DNA of 64,000 bases. It comes from Mycobacteriales bacterium (GTDB taxonomy: Bacteria > Actinomycetota > Actinomycetes > Mycobacteriales > CADCTP01). Made by a program: the position numbers and the translations under genes. Below, piece by piece: positions 61,462-64,000 of this stretch (its first letter is position 1; each line of letters starts with the position of its first letter). The notes beneath the pieces are model-generated. The model was given only the letters and a program-made list of their open reading frames with translations, did no database searches and had not been told where the DNA came from. The stretch is from NCBI GenBank assembly GCA_035995165.1, contig DASYKU010000096.1, forward strand, positions 62,001-126,000, read 5' to 3'.

Positions 61462-63165
61462 GTGACGGCGACAGAGGCGTTCCGCACCGCGCGCGACTTC
61501 CTGCTCGAGCACCGCGACGACCCCGCGAAGGCGTACGGGGAGTTCCGCTGGCCGGAGCTGGACGAGTTCAACTGGGCGATCGACTGGTTCGACGGCGTGC
61601 TCGCGGTCGAGCGGCCCCACCAGACCGCGTTGTGGCTGGTCACGGCCGAGGGCGAGACCCAGGTCAGCTTCGCCGAGATGTCCCGGCGGTCCACCCAGGT
61701 GGCCGGCTGGCTGCGCGAGCAGCGCGTCCGCAAGAGCGACCGGGTGCTGCTGTTCCTCGGCAACACCGTGCCGCTGTGGGAGCTGATGCTGGCCGCGGCC
61801 AAGATCGGCGCCGTGGTCATCCCGGCCAGCACGCTGCTGCGCCCGGCCGACCTGGCCGACCGGATCGACCGCGGTCACGTCGACGTGGTCGTCTCGGCCA
61901 GCGCCGACACCGGCCTGTTCGCGGACATCCACGGCGGCTACACCAAGATCGCGGTCGGCGAGCCGGTCGAGGGCTGGCTGCGGTACTCGGACACCGAGAC
62001 CTCGCTGGAGCACTTCGACCCGGACGAGCCGACCCGGGGCGCGGACCCGCTGCTGCTCTACTTCACCTCCGGCACGACCGCGCGGGCCAAGCTGGTCGAG
62101 CACACCCACACCAGCTACCCGGTCGGGCACCTGTCCACGATGTTCTGGATCGGGCTGCAGCCGGGCGACGTGCACCTCAACGTGTCCTCGCCGGGCTGGG
62201 CCAAGCACGCCTGGTCCTGCCTGTTCGCCCCCTGGAACGCGGGCGCCACCGTCCTGGTGCACGACACCGGCCGGTTCTCGGCCCCGGCGCTGCTGGACAC
62301 GCTGGTCCGGTGCGGCGCGACCACGCTCTGCGCGCCGCCGACGGTCTGGCGGATGCTCGTGCAGCAGGACCTGGCCCAGTGGGACGTCCCGATGCGGGAG
62401 CTGGTCAGCGCCGGCGAGCCGCTGAACCCCGAGGTCATCGAGCACGTCCGCCGGGTCTGGGGCCTCACCGTCCGGGACGGGTACGGGCAGACCGAGACGA
62501 CCGCCCAGATCGGCAACCCGCCCGGCGTGGAGATCACGATCGGCGCGATGGGCCGGCCGCTGCCCGGTTACGTCGTCGACCTGGTCGACCCGGTCAGCGG
62601 CGAGGTCGGCGTCGAGGGCGAGGTCTGCCTGCGGCTGGACCCGGCCCCGGTCGCGCTGATGACCGGCTACCGGGACGAGCACGGGCACCTGGCGCCGGTC
62701 TCGGACGACGCCTGGTACCACACCGGCGACGTGGCCCGGGCCAACGACGACGGCACCATCACGTACGTGGGCCGCACCGACGACGTGTTCAAGGCCTCGG
62801 ACTACCGGATCTCGCCGTTCGAGCTGGAGAGCGTGCTGGTCGAGCACGAGGCGGTGGCGGAGGCGGCGGTGGTGCCGGCGCCGGACCCGGTCCGGCTGGC
62901 GGTGCCCAAGGCGTACGTGACGCTGGCGGCCGGCTACGAGCCGAACGCGGCGACGGCCGAGGCGATCCTGCGGCACTGCCGGGAGCAGCTCGCACCGTAC
63001 AAGCGGGTGCGGCGGATCGAGTTCACCGAGCTGCCGAAGACGATCTCGGGCAAGATCCGCCGGGTCGAGCTGCGCGGGGCCGAGAACGAGGCGGCCGGGA
63101 ACGGGGCGGCCGGGCGGCGGCCGGCCGAGTTCCGCGAAGAGGACTTCCCGGGGCTACGGGGTTAG
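61462..63165 (+). CDS. Acyl-CoA synthetase, AMP-forming
   Basis: 567-residue adenylate-forming enzyme related to medium-chain acyl-CoA synthetases. Motifs: P-loop YFTSGTTARAKLVEHTH (the usual Gly and Pro after SGTT are replaced by Ala), GYGQTETT (A5), YHTGD (A7), and PKTISGKIRR with the catalytic Lys (A10). It would activate a fatty or aromatic acid to its CoA ester. Start at GTG 61462; a TTG 12 nt earlier is in frame. It follows ybaK closely and may share its transcript. The last 12 nt overlap the convergent phosphatase gene. Confidence 0.9.
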   Translation: MTATEAFRTARDFLLEHRDDPAKAYGEFRWPELDEFNWAIDWFDGVLAVERPHQTALWLVTAEGETQVSFAEMSRRSTQVAGWLREQRVRKSDRVLLFLGNTVPLWELMLAAAKIGAVVIPASTLLRPADLADRIDRGHVDVVVSASADTGLFADIHGGYTKIAVGEPVEGWLRYSDTETSLEHFDPDEPTRGADPLLLYFTSGTTARAKLVEHTHTSYPVGHLSTMFWIGLQPGDVHLNVSSPGWAKHAWSCLFAPWNAGATVLVHDTGRFSAPALLDTLVRCGATTLCAPPTVWRMLVQQDLAQWDVPMRELVSAGEPLNPEVIEHVRRVWGLTVRDGYGQTETTAQIGNPPGVEITIGAMGRPLPGYVVDLVDPVSGEVGVEGEVCLRLDPAPVALMTGYRDEHGHLAPVSDDAWYHTGDVARANDDGTITYVGRTDDVFKASDYRISPFELESVLVEHEAVAEAAVVPAPDPVRLAVPKAYVTLAAGYEPNAATAEAILRHCREQLAPYKRVRRIEFTELPKTISGKIRRVELRGAENEAAGNGAAGRRPAEFREEDFPGLRG

Positions 63166-63627
63166 CCCGTAGACCCACCGGCGCTGGGCCTCGGTCTCGG
63201 GGACCGGTACGCCGCGGCCGGCGGCCACCCGGTCCCAGGCCGTCGCCGGGTCGTCGCCGCGCAGCACCAGGAGCGCGGCGGCGACCAGCGAGGACCGGCC
63301 GATCCCGGCCCAGCAGTGGATCGCCAGGTGCTGGCCGTCGTCGAGGGCCGCGCCCAGCGCCCGCAGCGGCGCGGCGAACGCGTCCCGGTCCGGGACGCCG
63401 AAGTCGTCGATCGGCAGCGACCGGAACCCCAGGCCGGCCCGGGCCGCGGCCGCCGCCTCCCCGTCCAGCTCCAGTGCGGCGGCCTGGCCCGGGGGCAGCA
63501 GGCTGACGACCATGTCGACGCCCTGCGCGCGCAGCTCGGCCAGCGCGTCGTCCAGGCCGGCACCGCCGAGCGGGGCCGGCATCGTGCTGAGGGTGCCGGG
63601 CAGGTCCCGGGCGATCGGGTAGATCAC
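63154..63627 (-). CDS. Dual-specificity/tyrosine-type protein phosphatase
   Basis: 157-residue phosphatase of the Cys-based (DSP/PTP) superfamily. The signature HCWAGIGRSS carries nucleophile Cys105 and Arg111; DFGVPD upstream (about 75-80) is the general-acid Asp loop. Small proteins of this type dephosphorylate proteins or phosphoinositides; the target is unknown. The start (GTG) overlaps the stop of the upstream hydrolase gene by 4 nt. Confidence 0.9.
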   Translation of the reverse strand: MIYPIARDLPGTLSTMPAPLGGAGLDDALAELRAQGVDMVVSLLPPGQAAALELDGEAAAAARAGLGFRSLPIDDFGVPDRDAFAAPLRALGAALDDGQHLAIHCWAGIGRSSLVAAALLVLRGDDPATAWDRVAAGRGVPVPETEAQRRWVYGLTP

Positions 63628-64000
63628 CCGAGCACGGTAGCCAGCCAGTCGGTCACCGCGGTCGCCGCCGCGCTCGCCGCCGCGCCGCGGATGGTGTGGG
63701 TCGCGGCGATCGTGACCACGGTCCGGCCCGGGGCCTCCGGCGGGACGCCGAACGGGTCCTGCCCGCCCTGCACGACCAGCACCGGGACGACGGGCGCGGC
63801 CAGCTCGGCCAGCCGGTCCTTCTCCGGTGTCCGCGGCGGCGCGGTCGGGAACGCCAGCGCGACGACCGCGGCGGCGCCGAGCTCGGTCGCCGTCCGGCAG
63901 GCGACCCGGGCGCCGCTGGAGCGTCCGCCGGCCACCAGCGGCAGGCCGTCGACGCGGATCGCGGCGGCGACCGCGAGCCAGGCCTCGTCCAGGACCGGCG
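63624..64000 (-). CDS. Alpha/beta hydrolase, KANL3/Tex30-like (5' end outside window)
   Basis: The last ~125 residues of a small hydrolase. The nucleophile elbow LVAGGRSSG contains the Ser; VVPVLVVQGGQDPFG supplies the catalytic Asp, and TIAATHTIRG the His. The pattern (GGRSSG, then ALAFPTAPP) matches the KANL3/Tex30-type and dienelactone-hydrolase-like group. Substrate unknown. The coding strand continues beyond base 64000, so the start is not visible. It overlaps the phosphatase gene by 4 nt. Confidence 0.82.
   Translation of the reverse strand, partial: PVLDEAWLAVAAAIRVDGLPLVAGGRSSGARVACRTATELGAAAVVALAFPTAPPRTPEKDRLAELAAPVVPVLVVQGGQDPFGVPPEAPGRTVVTIAATHTIRGAAASAAATAVTDWLATVLG

Overview
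The window is a single stretch of very GC-rich DNA with strong GC bias at third codon positions, GTG/TTG starts used about as often as ATG, and dense gene packing. It comes from an actinobacterium (Actinomycetota). Marker genes support this: a fused 2-oxoglutarate decarboxylase (kgd type) followed by a DUF6104 gene, a WhiB1-type Fe-S regulator of exactly 84 residues, the mycothiol-system pair sigR/rsrA, a PdtaS-type kinase, nickel superoxide dismutase with its own maturation protease, a GH15 trehalase-like enzyme, BTAD/SARP and SpoIIE proteins. No finer taxonomic call is safe from this alone. No rRNA, tRNA, CRISPR array, prophage or complete insertion sequence was seen; the region reads as chromosomal backbone.

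Layout. 1-3.6 kb (+): end of a DUF574-type methyltransferase, a GGDEF-EAL c-di-GMP protein, a hexokinase-fold protein with a repeat-rich insert, and an MmcQ/YjbR protein, mostly coupled by 4-8 nt overlaps. 3.6-4.9 kb (-): DedA protein and an esterase. 4.9-11.2 kb (-): the most system-like block. A soluble sensor-kinase/pseudo-receiver/LuxR protein is followed by a class II aldolase, a CbbY-like HAD phosphatase, DhaL, DhaK and an alpha/beta hydrolase, all on one strand with short gaps or overlaps; it looks like a regulated ketose or triose catabolic pathway. 11.4-19 kb: DJ-1, DUF427, QorB-like, methyltransferase, solute-binding/VWA lipid- or wall-facing protein, SpoIIE phosphatase, PRC-barrel and PspC genes. 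19-29.7 kb: trehalose genes (otsB, otsA, GH15) interleaved with SMP-30, a secreted subtilase, hisS and a small oxidoreductase operon. 29.8-31.6 kb: two-gene ABC exporter. 31.8-38.8 kb: kgd, DUF6104 gene, giant SARP regulator. 38.9-44.4 kb: AAA ATPase, FUSC protein, rhomboid protease, a 168-bp palindromic element, malic enzyme, RmlC-like epimerase. 44.5-49 kb: ArsR-type repressor with MFS exporter, sodX/sodN, and a stress sigma operon (histidine phosphatase, RsbW-like anti-sigma, SigB/F-type sigma). 49-52.5 kb: lipid kinase, whiB1, pdtaS. 52.5-57.6 kb: a large secreted S8/S53-like protease and a DUF3311-mctP carboxylate transporter. 57.6-64 kb: GNAT, biotin carrier and biotin carboxylase, rsrA-sigR, YbaK-type deacylase, acyl-CoA synthetase, dual-specificity phosphatase and the start-less end of a hydrolase.

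Two themes recur. First, redox and general stress control is concentrated here (sodN, SigB/F-type and SigR-type sigma factors with their anti-sigmas, WhiB1, SpoIIE, trehalose metabolism). Second, many genes appear to be leaderless: a TAnnnT hexamer sits 6-7 nt in front of the start codon at fourteen or so genes, and in one divergent pair (SMP-30/otsB) the two hexamers overlap.

Best candidates for something new: the kinase fused to a receiver that has lost every phosphorylation residue, heading an aldolase-phosphatase-DhaKL operon; the 168-bp palindrome flanked by CTAG that forms the upstream edge of the rhomboid promoter; and a 48-bp tandem duplication that split a stop codon shared by two convergent genes. 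All functional statements are from reading motifs; no database search was run.
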